Shown piece by piece: positions 44,370 to 44,632 of a stretch of DNA of 44,632 nucleotides. This stretch comes from an uncultured Clostridia bacterium. Its GTDB lineage: Bacteria; Bacillota; Clostridia; TANB77; CAG-508. Location of the stretch: the NCBI GenBank assembly GCA_947585105.1, contig CANPWV010000011.1:1-44632 (forward strand). The letters run 5' to 3'. A model generated the notes under the pieces. The model made no database searches, was not told where the DNA came from, and worked only from the letters and a program-made list of their open reading frames with translations. Position 1 is the stretch's first letter. Each line of letters opens with the position of its first letter. A program made the translations under genes and the position numbers.

Positions 44370-44422
44370 TTTCAAAAATCTCCTTTTTAGAATATTTGTT
44401 CTCCGAACTTTTATTTGTTATG

Positions 44423-44451
44423 ATTATATATTATGAACGAATGTTTGTCAA
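44423..44451 (-). promoter_or_regulatory. Consensus promoter of the metalloprotease gene with LexA-like site
   Basis: TTGACA (complement of 44446-44451), a 17-base spacer and TATAAT (complement of 44423-44428) make a perfect sigma-A promoter. Within the spacer, plus strand GAAC-GAAT-GTTT (44435-44446) resembles the GAAC-N4-GTTC core of clostridial LexA boxes with one mismatch. Confidence 0.65.
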
Positions 44452-44480
44452 TACTTTTTTGTAAAAAAATAAAAAAATAA

Positions 44481-44498
44481 GCGATATTTTTATATCGC
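44481..44498 (-). terminator. Intrinsic terminator
   Basis: GCGATAT-TTTT-ATATCGC, followed on the minus strand by TTATTTTTTTATTTTTTT. It ends transcription of the gene entering at the right edge. Confidence 0.9.
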
Positions 44499-44542
44499 TC
44501 ATTAATTATGTATTTAATTATCATTTTGTACACAAAATGTGA

Positions 44543-44632
44543 TTATTTTAATTTTTCTATTTCTTCTTTTGAAAGTCCAGTATATTTAATTATAGATTCA
44601 ATGTCTAAGTTATCTTTAATCATATTTTTAGC
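44543..44632 (-). CDS. C-terminal end of a PD-(D/E)XK nuclease family transposase or Rpn-like protein (partial)
   Basis: Only the last 29 residues are present: AKNMIKDNLDIESIIKYTGL then SKEEIEKLK and TAA at 44543. The form A-K-x-M/L-I/L-x-x-x-x-D-I-x-x-I-x-x-x-TGLSKEEIEKL is the usual C-terminus of Rpn/PD-(D/E)XK family transposase-like proteins of Firmicutes. The call rests on this short tail. Confidence 0.6.
   Translation of the reverse strand, partial: AKNMIKDNLDIESIIKYTGLSKEEIEKLK

Overview
The window is AT-rich, low-GC Firmicutes DNA, most likely from an anaerobic Clostridia lineage. This rests on the spore-cortex cluster yabP-yabQ-divIC, a Gram-positive sortase, RecU, YezG and LicD proteins, TTGACA/TATAAT promoters with 17-base spacers and strong AGGAGG ribosome binding sites. 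Almost all genes lie on the minus strand; only rpiB and a U32 peptidase gene are on the plus strand. Species cannot be named from this sequence alone.

Layout. 1-3000: the 5' part of a secreted repeat protein, then two tandem phosphodiester glycosidase paralogues. 3058-6840: rho, divIC, yabQ, yabP and an aspartokinase. 6981-9522: a GNAT acetyltransferase, a gene-poor stretch with a short tandem repeat, and remnants of an AAA-ATPase gene pair that may once have been a defence locus. 9568-30273: a roughly 21 kb surface-polysaccharide locus with a flippase, an EpsG-like polymerase, GT2 and GT4 glycosyltransferases, two DUF4422 proteins, UDP-galactopyranose mutase, a DegT aminotransferase, an ATP-grasp/HAD fusion, a large HAD protein, and two IspD/SDR/LicD sets that probably make CDP-polyols and attach polyol phosphates. 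30357-31884: HEPN/MNT toxin-antitoxin and a YezG-like protein. 31911-38672: glycolytic operon gap-pgk-(rbsK-iunH)-tpiA-gpmI with ribose-salvage genes inserted. 38831-44632: recU, U32 peptidase, sortase, phosphate permease, a zinc metalloprotease, and the 3' end of another gene.

The main discovery is a systematic recoding signal. Six conserved genes (rho, aspartokinase, DegT aminotransferase, polysaccharide flippase, U32 peptidase, PiT permease) are each interrupted by a +1 frameshift, and PiT by two. All seven breaks have the same form: an in-frame CGG codon followed by A or T. Skipping the C gives GGA or GGT, a glycine, and restores the family reading frame; the glycine matches the family motif at the best conserved sites. 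Reading the window for CGG, I found no in-frame CGG codon in any intact gene, whereas CGA, CGC and CGT are used. CGG therefore appears to have lost its arginine meaning here and to act as a dedicated +1 frameshift (or quadruplet, CGGW = Gly) signal. All corrected genes have lengths divisible by three and normal family sizes.

Other points of note are a duplicated promoter-plus-palindrome cassette ahead of two polysaccharide genes, a 123-base relatively GC-rich fold-back element between gap and pgk, and the possible CDP-polyol/LicD decoration pathway.
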